Shown: in pieces, positions 53,949 to 61,938 of the stretch
Position numbering within the stretch: position 1 is the stretch's first letter
Layout: every line of letters starts with the position of its first letter
Assembly (NCBI RefSeq): GCF_000421545.1
Contig: NZ_ATXF01000004.1
Location: 1-64,000, forward strand
Length of the DNA: 64,000 nucleotides
Reading direction: 5' to 3'
Source of the DNA: Agromyces italicus DSM 16388
Lineage (GTDB): Bacteria; Actinomycetota; Actinomycetes; Actinomycetales; Microbacteriaceae
The notes under the pieces: generated by a model
Seen by the model: the letters and a program-made list of their open reading frames with translations, nothing else
What the model was told of the DNA's origin: nothing
Databases searched by the model: none
Translations under genes and position numbers: made by a program

Positions 53949-55077
53949 GCAGAACCCCCGCAAGCCCGTCGGAAAACGTGTCGCCGTCCTCGGCGCGGGC
54001 AGTTGGGGCACGACTTTCGCGAAGATCCTCGCCGACGGCGGCGCCGACGTCGTGCTCTGGGCCAGACGTCCCGAGATGGCCCGCGAGATCCAGGAGGCCA
54101 AGCGCAACAGCGACTACCTCCCGGGCGTGAACCTGCCGCTCGGCCTCCGGGCGACGAGCCGGCTCGACCTCGCGCTCGCGGGCGCCGAACAGGTCTTCGT
54201 CTCGGTGCCGAGCCAGTCGCTGCGCGACAACCTCGCGCTCATCGCGCCGCACCTGCACGCCCAGGCCACGGTGATCTCGCTGATGAAGGGCGTCGAGAAG
54301 TCGACGGGCAAGCGCATGAGCGAGGTCATCGCCGAGGTGCTGAAGATCGAGGAGTCGCAGATCGCGGTCATCTCCGGACCGAACCTCGCGCTCGAGATCG
54401 CGAAAGAGCAGCCGACGGCCGCCGTCGTCTCGTCGACGAGCCTCGAGACCGCGCAGGCCGTCGCCTCGGTCGCCCGCAACCGCTATTTCCACTCCTTCGT
54501 GAACACCGACGTGATCGGCACCGAGTTCGGCGGCGTGCTGAAGAACCTCATCGCCGTCGCGATCGGCATCGTCGACGGCGCCGGCTACGGCGACAACACG
54601 AAGGCGTCGATCATCACGCGCGGCCTCGTCGAGATGAGCGACTTCGCGGTCGCGTTCGGCGCGCACCCAGAGACCCTCTCGGGCCTCGCGGGGCTCGGCG
54701 ACCTCATCGCGACGAGCCAGTCGCCGCTCTCGCGCAACAACACCGCGGGGCGGCTGCTCGGCCAGGGGTACCACCTCAACGACGTGGTGAACCAGATGCA
54801 GCAGACCACGGAGGGGCTCGCCTCGGTCGGGCCGGTCCTCGAACTCGCGCGGGCGAAGGGCGTCGACATGCCCATCGTCGAACAGGTGCGTCAGGTGCTC
54901 GCGGGCACGCTCGACCCGAAGGACATCGCGCCCCACCTCACGACCGACGACGAGCCCCAGGGCGAAAGGACGAACGATGGACAAGCTCAGGGTGGTTCTG
55001 CTGTTCGGCGGGCGTTCAAGCGAGCATTCGATCAGCTGCGCCACGGCGGGCGGAGTGCTGGGAGCGATCGACCGTGA
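53938..55077 (+). CDS. gpsA: NAD(P)H-dependent glycerol-3-phosphate dehydrogenase
   Basis: A 379-aa protein. The Rossmann motif is VAVLGAGSWGT, with GPNLALEIAKEQPTAAVV, the catalytic Lys region GVLKNLIAVAIG and GLAGLGDLIATSQSPLSRN. It makes sn-glycerol-3-phosphate for phospholipids, matching the plsC gene before it. The start is TTG (53938), with AAGGAG upstream and inside the plsC end. The C-terminus runs about 35 residues past the usual end as a basic tail and overlaps ddl by 101 nt, an unusually long overlap. Confidence 0.95.
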   Translation: MKTKQNPRKPVGKRVAVLGAGSWGTTFAKILADGGADVVLWARRPEMAREIQEAKRNSDYLPGVNLPLGLRATSRLDLALAGAEQVFVSVPSQSLRDNLALIAPHLHAQATVISLMKGVEKSTGKRMSEVIAEVLKIEESQIAVISGPNLALEIAKEQPTAAVVSSTSLETAQAVASVARNRYFHSFVNTDVIGTEFGGVLKNLIAVAIGIVDGAGYGDNTKASIITRGLVEMSDFAVAFGAHPETLSGLAGLGDLIATSQSPLSRNNTAGRLLGQGYHLNDVVNQMQQTTEGLASVGPVLELARAKGVDMPIVEQVRQVLAGTLDPKDIAPHLTTDDEPQGERTNDGQAQGGSAVRRAFKRAFDQLRHGGRSAGSDRP

Positions 55078-56086
55078 CCGCTTCGAGGTGATCCCGGTCG
55101 GGATCACCCGCGAGGGCGCGTACATCCTCGAATCCGACGAACCCTCGCGCTTCGCGCTCGACCCCGCGCACCTGCCCGAGGTCGTCGACAACGGCACGCG
55201 GGTGCTTTGGCCCGAGTCGACGGCGTCGCGCGAACTGACCGTGACGACGGCGCGGCCCGGCACCGAGGGCTCGGACACCCGCTCGCTCGGCGCGGTCGAC
55301 GTGGTGTTCCCGATCCTGCACGGGCGCTTCGGCGAGGACGGTACGATCCAGGGCCTGCTCGAGCTCGTCGGCCTGCCGTACGTCGGAAACGGCGTGCTCG
55401 CCTCGTCGCTCGGCATGGACAAGCACTTCACGAAGACGGTGCTCGAGGGCGCCGGCATCCCGGTCGCGCCGTGGATCACCGTGACCCGTGCCGCACTCGC
55501 CGCCGACCCCGATCTCTGGCAGCGGCGCACCCGAAGCCTCGGTCTCCCCGTGTTCGTGAAGCCGGCGCGCGCCGGCTCGTCGGTCGGCGTCACCAAGGTG
55601 AGCGACTGGGCGGCGCTCGACGCGGCGCTCGACGTCGCCTTCGACGAAGACGGGAGCGTGCTCATCGAGTCGGGTGTCGTCGGTCGCGAGATCGAGTGCG
55701 CGGTGCTCGAGGGCCGTGACGGCGCGGCCCCTCGGGTGAGCGTGGCCGGCGAGGTTGTCGTGACGGGTCGCGATTTCTACGATTTCGAGGCCAAGTACCT
55801 GGATGCCCCGGGGGTCGAGCTCGTGTGCCCGGCCGACCTCGGCGACGGCGAGCTCTTCGAACTCCAGCGCATCGCGCGGCGTGCGTTCGAGGCGATCGGC
55901 GGCCAGGGCCTCGCGCGCGTCGACGTGTTCCTCACCGACGAGGGCTTCGTCGTGAACGAGCTCAACACGATGCCGGGCTTCACCCCGATCTCGATGTTCC
56001 CGACGTGCTGGCTCAACTCGGGGCTCAGCTACCCCGAGCTGATCACCGAGCTCATCGAGATCGGGCACGCGACCGGCGCGCGCTGA
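54977..56086 (+). CDS. ddl: D-alanine-D-alanine ligase
   Basis: A 369-aa ATP-grasp ligase making D-Ala-D-Ala for peptidoglycan. Diagnostic segments are VVLLFGGRSSEHSISCATAG, FPILHGRFGEDGTIQGLLEL, GMDKHFTK, VKPARAGSSVGVTKV and VNELNTMPGFTPISMFP. The length is normal. ATG 54977 follows GGCGAAAGGACGAACG. It lies inside the gpsA 3' end. Confidence 0.97.
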   Translation: MDKLRVVLLFGGRSSEHSISCATAGGVLGAIDRDRFEVIPVGITREGAYILESDEPSRFALDPAHLPEVVDNGTRVLWPESTASRELTVTTARPGTEGSDTRSLGAVDVVFPILHGRFGEDGTIQGLLELVGLPYVGNGVLASSLGMDKHFTKTVLEGAGIPVAPWITVTRAALAADPDLWQRRTRSLGLPVFVKPARAGSSVGVTKVSDWAALDAALDVAFDEDGSVLIESGVVGREIECAVLEGRDGAAPRVSVAGEVVVTGRDFYDFEAKYLDAPGVELVCPADLGDGELFELQRIARRAFEAIGGQGLARVDVFLTDEGFVVNELNTMPGFTPISMFPTCWLNSGLSYPELITELIEIGHATGAR

Positions 56087-56094
56087 GGGCCGCC

Positions 56095-56994
56095 GTGGAC
56101 GTCGGCGAGCTCGATCTCGCACCGCTGACCGAGCCGGCCGGCCGGGCGGCGGTGCAGCGCGCCCGCGAACGGTCGCGCGAGCAGGGGCTCGCGCGGCACG
56201 AGGCGGTCGGCGGGTGCGTGCTCATCGGGCTCGTGTTCGTGGCCTGCGGGCTCGGCGCGCTGATCTTCGGCGCGCTCTGGGGCCCCCTCGGGGCCGCGCT
56301 TCCGGTGATCGTCGGCATCGTCGCCACGTCGTTCGTCGTCGTCGCGACCCGGCGCCGGGCCGGTGCGGGCAGGATCCGTCGCTACCGCCTCCAGCGCTTC
56401 GCCGAGCGCAACGGAGCGCGGTACCTGCCGCGCGTCAGCGACCCCGAGCGACCGGGCCGCATCTTCGGCATCGGCTCGGTCGCGGTGTCGAACGACGTCG
56501 TCAGGTTCGACGGCGCGCGCGAGATCGAGGTCGGCAACCACGCCTATTCGACCGGTTACCGGGACAGCGTTCGGATGTCGTGGGGCTACGCCTCGGCGAC
56601 GCTGAAGCACGAGGCGCCGCGATGCACGGTCGACCTTCGGAGGCGCGGCGCAGCTGCCCGGCAGACGCCTCCCGCGCCCCTCGACGTCGCGCTCGGCGAC
56701 GTCGACCTTGCCGGACTCGAGCACGGCGGTGAGCTCGCGGCGCGGTTCGCGGTCTCGTCGCGGATCGGTCGAAGCGAGACCGTGCGGGAACTGCTCGGGC
56801 GCACGGTGTTCGTGCCCGAGCTCGTCGAGCGGGTCACCGCCCGCGGACTCGACCTCGAGATCGTCGAGGATCGGCTCATCCTCACCTCTCCCGAGCAGCT
56901 CTCGAGCGACGACCCCGAGACGTGGCGGTGGCTGCTGCCGCTGCTCGTCGAGATCGCCGACGCGATCGACGCGGCCCTGGGCCCCGCGGACTGA
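56095..56994 (+). CDS. Hypothetical membrane protein
   Basis: A 299-aa protein I do not recognise. It has a 40-residue charged N-terminus, two TM helices (CVLIGLVFVACGLGALIFGA and LPVIVGIVATSFVVVATR) and a cytoplasmic domain. The domain holds RLQRFAERNGARYLPRV, VRFDGAREIEVGNHAYSTG and a C-terminal LVERVTARGLDLEIVEDRLI plus WLLPLLVEIADAIDAAL. The beta-rich middle resembles membrane proteins with a DUF3137-like or PH-like soluble region, but this is a weak guess. GTG start 8 nt after ddl, so probably cotranscribed. Confidence 0.65.
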   Translation: MDVGELDLAPLTEPAGRAAVQRARERSREQGLARHEAVGGCVLIGLVFVACGLGALIFGALWGPLGAALPVIVGIVATSFVVVATRRRAGAGRIRRYRLQRFAERNGARYLPRVSDPERPGRIFGIGSVAVSNDVVRFDGAREIEVGNHAYSTGYRDSVRMSWGYASATLKHEAPRCTVDLRRRGAAARQTPPAPLDVALGDVDLAGLEHGGELAARFAVSSRIGRSETVRELLGRTVFVPELVERVTARGLDLEIVEDRLILTSPEQLSSDDPETWRWLLPLLVEIADAIDAALGPAD

Positions 56995-57009
56995 ATCGGC
57001 TCGCCGCGC

Positions 57010-57507
57010 TCAGCCCTCGGTCGTGGTGCAGGTGCCCTCTGCGGGGATGACCGACACGGCCGAGGAGAGTTCGGTGATGGCCGTGGTGCCCGAGACGACG
57101 TCGTTGTCGACGAGTACTTCGACCGCGGGCGTACGCCCGTAGGTGGTGAAGCGGTAGTTCGGCGCGTCGGTCTCGTCGATGACCCAGTCGACGCCGTTGA
57201 CCGTGACGCAACGGTCGGTCGTCGGGCCCGGTGCGCGCACGCCGCAGCGCAGCAGCACCGACGCGGGCGAACCCCAGGCGCCCGTGCCCTGGGCGTTGGT
57301 CTCACGCTCGGCCTGCTCCTCGCCGGTGTCCTTCGCGATCGAGTCGGGCAGGCGCACGACGACCGCGGCGCAATCGGGATCGCTCGCCTCGACGGCGGGG
57401 TCGATCGGTACGGCCTGGCTGCACCCGGTCAGTGCGAGGGCGAGCGCGGTACCGCCCACGACGACGAGGGCTCGGGCGCGGCGGCGGGGCGGGGTCGGGC
57501 GGTTCAT
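57010..57507 (-). CDS. DUF3515-family lipoprotein
   Basis: A 165-aa protein with Arg-rich N-terminus and lipobox LALTGC (Cys at about residue 29). The mature domain has cysteines in DPDCAAVV, LLRCGV, DRCVTVNGVDWVID and GTCTTTEG, as in DUF3515. These proteins are found next to thiL/ddl in actinobacteria and their function is unknown. The ATG lies 7 nt after TACGCT on the minus strand (57520-57515), a leaderless-type promoter. It is downstream of, and in the same direction as, the vWA gene. Confidence 0.85.
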   Translation of the reverse strand: MNRPTPPRRRARALVVVGGTALALALTGCSQAVPIDPAVEASDPDCAAVVVRLPDSIAKDTGEEQAERETNAQGTGAWGSPASVLLRCGVRAPGPTTDRCVTVNGVDWVIDETDAPNYRFTTYGRTPAVEVLVDNDVVSGTTAITELSSAVSVIPAEGTCTTTEG

Positions 57508-57583
57508 CTCTTTCAGCGTAGCCGTCCGAACCCGTGGGTCCGGTGCATCGAGGGCGCCGCACGGCTGGCGAGCGCGACGGTGC

Positions 57584-59320
57584 TCAGCAGTTGGGGCGGC
57601 ACGCGCGCTGCGAGAGGGCGTCGGTGAGCACGACACTGAGATCCCGTGGCTCCGCGGCGGAGTAGGCCGCCCCGCCGGTGGCCTTCGCGATCGCACGCAT
57701 CGCCTTCACGTCGGTGTCGGGCCCGATGCCGACCATGATGACGGGGACGGGTTGCGCCGGGTCGTCCATCTCGGTGAGCTGGGCGAGCAGTTGATCGAGC
57801 GAGATCCCGTTCTCGTCCTCGTTCCGGCCGTCGGTGAGCAGGAGCACCGAGTTCACCTTGCCGGTGTCGTACGTCGATCGAACGTGCGCGACGGCGGCGA
57901 GTGCGGTGTCGTAGAGCCCGGTGGCGCCGCCCAGCCGGCCCGGCAGGGAGGCGATGGCGGTGCCGAGCTTCGCCTTGTGCTCCGCATCGCCGAGCCGCTC
58001 GATGGGGGCGAGCGACTCCCAGTCGCGCTCGCCCGCACGCTCGGTCGAGAAGATCCAGAGGCCGAGGTCGACGTCGCCCGAGAACTGGGACAGCGTCGAG
58101 GTCGTCGCCTGGGTGAGCAGGTCGATCCGCCGGAGACCCGTGACCGTCGGTTCCTCCATCGAGCCGGAGACGTCGACGACCGAGAGGATGCGCGAACGCA
58201 GGCTCAGGACGCCCCAGGTGCGGAGGATCGAGACCTGCGCGCCCGCGGCGGCGGTGTCGACGGCGACGGCTTCGGCGAGAATGCCCTCCTGCTCGAGCTC
58301 GCCCGAGCCGACGCCGTCGCGGAAGCCGTCGGCGGCGAAGGCGTCCTTCGCACCCCACAGTGCGAGTTTCAGCCCGTCGAGTTCTTTCGCCCGGAGTGCG
58401 AGGGCCCGCGATTCCGCGGTGTCGGGTGCGTCTTCGGCACCGGGAGCGGGGAGGTTCTTCGCGAGCTCGGTCTCGTCGAGGGAACGGAGGAACGGATAGT
58501 TGAGGGCGAGCGTGCCGTCGGAAGGATAGAGGGCGACGAGCGGGGATGACCCGGTTTCGCCGTTGTGCAGGGCGATCTGCTGCTCGCTGGCGATCGCGAA
58601 CGTCCCTGCCGGACGCGAGTCGAGCTCGGCGAATGCGTCGGCCGCCGTCGGCAGCACGGTGTCGTTGAGCTCGATCATCGCGGTCTGGAACTGTCGGGGT
58701 GCGCCGATGTCGGCGCGCCGCTCCATCGCCTGGAGCGCGCTGAGGCTCGCCGAGGAGGCCTCGGGGTCGGCGAGCAACGCCGTGAACTCGCCCTTCATGA
58801 GCGCGTTCCAGCCCGGAGGGGTGTCGCCGAGCTCACCCGCGCGCTCCGCGGCGGCCGCGAACACGACGGGACTCGAGGCGATCGATCGCTCGAGGGCGAA
58901 GTTCGGAACCGGTCGGCCGAGTGATCTGGCGGTGCTCGACATGCGCACGAGCCAGACGGGGGAGTCGGGGATCCAGGCGTCGACATCCGCGGCATTTCCC
59001 GACGCGAGCATCGCGGCGGTGTCGGCGGACGCCTGGGCTGTGACCTCGGTCCGCGAGCACGACTGCTCACCGGCGTCGTAGTCGGCGGCGATCGCCTTCA
59101 CGGTCGCGGCGATCGCCGGGTCGGCGACGACGCTGAGCTCGGCCGGCGTCGTGCAGGGTATCTCGGGGTTCTGCCAGCGTTCGAACTCGCCGCTCGCCCA
59201 GGCGACGCCGGCGACGCCCGCGACGCCGACCAGTGCGACCGTCGCGGACACCGCCGCGATCGCGATGGTCGTCCGACGGCGTCGTCGTCGGTCAGCTGCT
59301 CGTTCGCTCCGTCGACTCAC
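57584..59320 (-). CDS. Substrate-binding-like plus von Willebrand factor A domain protein
   Basis: A 578-aa protein. A basic N-terminus and TM/signal anchor lie at about residues 18-42. A periplasmic-binding-like domain spans about 55-370 (AELSVVADPAIAATVKAIAA; DVDAWIPDSPVWLVRM). A vWA domain spans about 385-575 with the intact MIDAS motif DVSGS, the Thr region and LLLTDGRNEDENG. Exposed to the outside. Such fusions occur in actinobacteria as surface proteins of unknown role. The GTG start follows GGAG by 6 nt; the longer upstream frame was rejected for lack of an SD. Confidence 0.8.
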   Translation of the reverse strand: MSRRSERAADRRRRRRTTIAIAAVSATVALVGVAGVAGVAWASGEFERWQNPEIPCTTPAELSVVADPAIAATVKAIAADYDAGEQSCSRTEVTAQASADTAAMLASGNAADVDAWIPDSPVWLVRMSSTARSLGRPVPNFALERSIASSPVVFAAAAERAGELGDTPPGWNALMKGEFTALLADPEASSASLSALQAMERRADIGAPRQFQTAMIELNDTVLPTAADAFAELDSRPAGTFAIASEQQIALHNGETGSSPLVALYPSDGTLALNYPFLRSLDETELAKNLPAPGAEDAPDTAESRALALRAKELDGLKLALWGAKDAFAADGFRDGVGSGELEQEGILAEAVAVDTAAAGAQVSILRTWGVLSLRSRILSVVDVSGSMEEPTVTGLRRIDLLTQATTSTLSQFSGDVDLGLWIFSTERAGERDWESLAPIERLGDAEHKAKLGTAIASLPGRLGGATGLYDTALAAVAHVRSTYDTGKVNSVLLLTDGRNEDENGISLDQLLAQLTEMDDPAQPVPVIMVGIGPDTDVKAMRAIAKATGGAAYSAAEPRDLSVVLTDALSQRACRPNC

Positions 59321-59458
59321 GCTCGCTCCATCGCAGGGCGGTGGGCAGGGCGTCCACCGCGGTCGGGTTCTTCGCGAACCCAGCGTAGGCATCTGCACCA
59401 AGTTCGTAAAGAACCATTACACACCATCCGGCGATCGGTCGTGACCTACGCTGAGTGG

Positions 59459-60493
59459 ATGCCCGAGGATCGCCCCAGCACCGCAACCGATCTCGAGCCG
59501 ATCGAGCACGGCGAATCGGTCGAGACGATCGGCGCCCTCGGCGAGCAGGCCGTGCTCGCCCGGATCCTGCCGCGCCTGCACGCGGGGGACTCGGCCTTGC
59601 TCGGCGCCGGTGACGACGCCGCAGTGGTCGCGGCGCCCGACGGGCGCTTCGTCGTCACGTGCGACATGATGATCCACGGCCCCGACTTCCGTCTCGCCTG
59701 GTCGACGCCCTTCGAGCTCGGCTGGAAGGCCGCGGCGACGAACCTCACCGACGTCGCCGCGATGGGCGCCAGGCCGACGGCCCTGGTCGTGGCGATCGCG
59801 GCGCCGCCGAACCTCGCCGTCGGGGTGCTCGAGGGTATCGCCGACGGGCTGCGCGAGGGGCTCACCGCGCTCGCCCCCGGGGCAGGCGTGGTCGGCGGAG
59901 ACCTCTCGGCGTCGTCCGTGCTGACGATCACGGTCACCGCCTTCGGCGATCTCGAGGGCAGGAGGCCGGTGACCCGCGCGGGCGCGCGGGTCGGCGACCT
60001 GGTCGCGCACGCCGGCGTCCGCGGCGATGCGGCGCGGGGTCTCGGCCTCCTCTTCGCCGAGGGGGTGGATGCCTCGGGCGAGCCCGATCGTGAACGGGCC
60101 GCCGCGCTTCGCGCGAGGCATCCGCGACTCATCGCCGCCCAACTCGCACCCGAACCCCCCGTCGCCGCCGGCGTCGTCGCGGCCGAAGCCGGAGCGACCG
60201 CCATGCTCGACGTCTCGGACGGGCTGGCTCGCGACGCGCGGCGGCTGGCCGAGGCGAGCGGGGTCGGCCTCGATTTCGACGGCGCCGCGCTCGGCCCCGA
60301 GGTGCGACTCGCGCTCGCGGGCGCCGAGGACCACGGCCTGCTCGCGACCTTCCCCGCGGGAACGGCCGTGCCCGCGCCGTTCGAGATCGTCGGCCGCGTC
60401 GTCGACGCACCCGGAGAATTGCGCGTCGACGGCGAGCCCATCACCGCCGTCGGCTGGGACCCTTACTCGGGCTGGGACGGCCGCACCGGCTGA
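59459..60493 (+). CDS. thiL: Thiamine-monophosphate kinase
   Basis: A 344-aa PurM/ThiL-fold kinase converting thiamine monophosphate to thiamine pyrophosphate. Segments GAGDDAAVV, DMMIHGPDF, LGWKAAATNLTDVAAMGA and MLDVSDGLARDA match ThiL. The ATG at 59459 lies 6 nt after TACGCT (59447-59452), a leaderless pattern; the GTG at 59441 would precede the promoter. Its 3' end overlaps the end of convergent rsmD by 31 nt. Confidence 0.92.
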   Translation: MPEDRPSTATDLEPIEHGESVETIGALGEQAVLARILPRLHAGDSALLGAGDDAAVVAAPDGRFVVTCDMMIHGPDFRLAWSTPFELGWKAAATNLTDVAAMGARPTALVVAIAAPPNLAVGVLEGIADGLREGLTALAPGAGVVGGDLSASSVLTITVTAFGDLEGRRPVTRAGARVGDLVAHAGVRGDAARGLGLLFAEGVDASGEPDRERAAALRARHPRLIAAQLAPEPPVAAGVVAAEAGATAMLDVSDGLARDARRLAEASGVGLDFDGAALGPEVRLALAGAEDHGLLATFPAGTAVPAPFEIVGRVVDAPGELRVDGEPITAVGWDPYSGWDGRTG

Positions 60494-61056
60494 TCGGCCG
60501 CCGCCCACCACAGCGTCGTCTCGCCGTAGTCGCGCCGCCGCTCGGCGACGAGACCCGCGGGCCAGGCCGGCTCGGGCGATCGGCTGCTGCGTTCGACCAC
60601 CACGACCGCGTCGTCGGACAGGAGCGGCGCGAGCAGCTCGAGATCGTGCGCGAGCGCGGTCTCGGAGAGGTCGTACGGCGGATCGATGAACGCCAGGTCG
60701 ACCGGACCTGCCGCTCCTTCGAGGTAGGCGGCGACGGCGCGCGACACGACGCTGACGCGCACCGCGTGCACGCCGCCGTCGGCGCGGCTCACGGCTGCGG
60801 CGTTGCGTCGGCAGATCTCGGCGGCGGGCTTCGCCCGCTCGACGAGCACGACCTCGGCGGCGCCTCGGCTCGCGGCCTCGAGACCGAGCGCGCCTGAACC
60901 GGCGTAGAGGTCGAGCACGCGCGCGCCGTCGATGGCGTCACGGGCCTCGAGCGCGGAGAAGATCGCCTCGCGCACGCGATCGCTCGTGGGGCGGGTGCCG
61001 GAACGCGGAACCTGGAGGCTGAGTGAGCCGGCGAATCCGGCGATGATGCGGGTCAT
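60463..61056 (-). CDS. rsmD: 16S rRNA (guanine(966)-N(2))-methyltransferase
   Basis: A 197-aa SAM-dependent methyltransferase. It has the N-terminal MTRIIAGFAGSLSLQVPRSG and TRPTSDRVREAIFSAL, SAM-binding VLDLYAGSGALGLEA, and the catalytic DPPYD motif for base N-methylation. The length is typical. It is convergent with thiL and divergent from the TPR gene. Confidence 0.95.
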   Translation of the reverse strand: MTRIIAGFAGSLSLQVPRSGTRPTSDRVREAIFSALEARDAIDGARVLDLYAGSGALGLEAASRGAAEVVLVERAKPAAEICRRNAAAVSRADGGVHAVRVSVVSRAVAAYLEGAAGPVDLAFIDPPYDLSETALAHDLELLAPLLSDDAVVVVERSSRSPEPAWPAGLVAERRRDYGETTLWWAAADQPVRPSQPE

Positions 61057-61104
61057 GCTCCCGGCAGCTTATCGACGCCCGCCGACCGCTGCCATGATGG
61101 AGGG

Positions 61105-61938
61105 GTGCCTGCCCCAGTTGATGAAGAGACCGGCTCGACCGACCGCCTGCCCGCCGATCCGTCCCGACACCGAGGGGGGGAGCAGCAACTGATCGACCGC
61201 CTCTGGGACTTCGCCGACCCCGGTGCCAGCGCCGAGCGGTTCCGCGAGCTTGCGAGCGACGCATCGCAGACCGCGCACACCCGCGCGGTCATGCAGACGC
61301 AACTCGCCCGCGCCATCGGGCTGCTCGGGCGGCGCGACGAGGCACTCGCCGAACTCGACGACGTCGTGGGCGCCCTGCCGGTCGACGACGACGAGCCCGG
61401 TGCCCTCCTCGCCGAACTGCGCGCCCGCGTGGCGATCGAGCGCGGCCGGCTCCTCGCGGCCGACGGCCGGCCCGCCGACGCGGTTCCCGAACTGACCCGC
61501 GGGGTGCGCGAGGCCGCCATCGCCGGCTCGACCTTCCTCGTGCTCGACGCCCTGCACATGCTCGCCCTCCACGACGTCGGCCACGAGGAGGAGTGGGCGA
61601 CCGAGGGGTTCGACGTGCTCGACGGTGCGCGTGACCCGCGAGTGCTCCGCTGGGGCGTCGCGCTCCACAACAACCTCGGCTGGACCCTGCACGACTCCGG
61701 GCGGCTCACCGGTGCGCTGATGCAGTTCGAGGAGGCCGCACGGGCGGCCGAGGCGTACGGCACCGCCGAGCAGCGGCACGTGGCGAGATGGTCGGTCGCG
61801 CGGTGCCTCCGCAGCCTCGGCCGCACCGACGAGGCACTCGGACTCCAGCGCGCGCTCGCGGCCGAGCGCCCCGACGACCCCTACGTACAGGCCGAACTCG
61901 CGGCACTGACGGAGGCGCCGCCTACGATCGAGGCATGA
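61105..61938 (+). CDS. TPR-repeat protein
   Basis: A 277-aa, all-helical protein with several tetratricopeptide-like units: QTQLARAIGLLGRRDEALAE, NNLGWTLHDSGRLTGALMQF and VARCLRSLGRTDEALGLQRA. There is no membrane segment. The GTG start follows GGAGGGG closely, and the stop overlaps recG (ATGA). Role unknown; coupling to recG is positional only. Confidence 0.82.
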   Translation: MPAPVDEETGSTDRLPADPSRHRGGEQQLIDRLWDFADPGASAERFRELASDASQTAHTRAVMQTQLARAIGLLGRRDEALAELDDVVGALPVDDDEPGALLAELRARVAIERGRLLAADGRPADAVPELTRGVREAAIAGSTFLVLDALHMLALHDVGHEEEWATEGFDVLDGARDPRVLRWGVALHNNLGWTLHDSGRLTGALMQFEEAARAAEAYGTAEQRHVARWSVARCLRSLGRTDEALGLQRALAAERPDDPYVQAELAALTEAPPTIEA

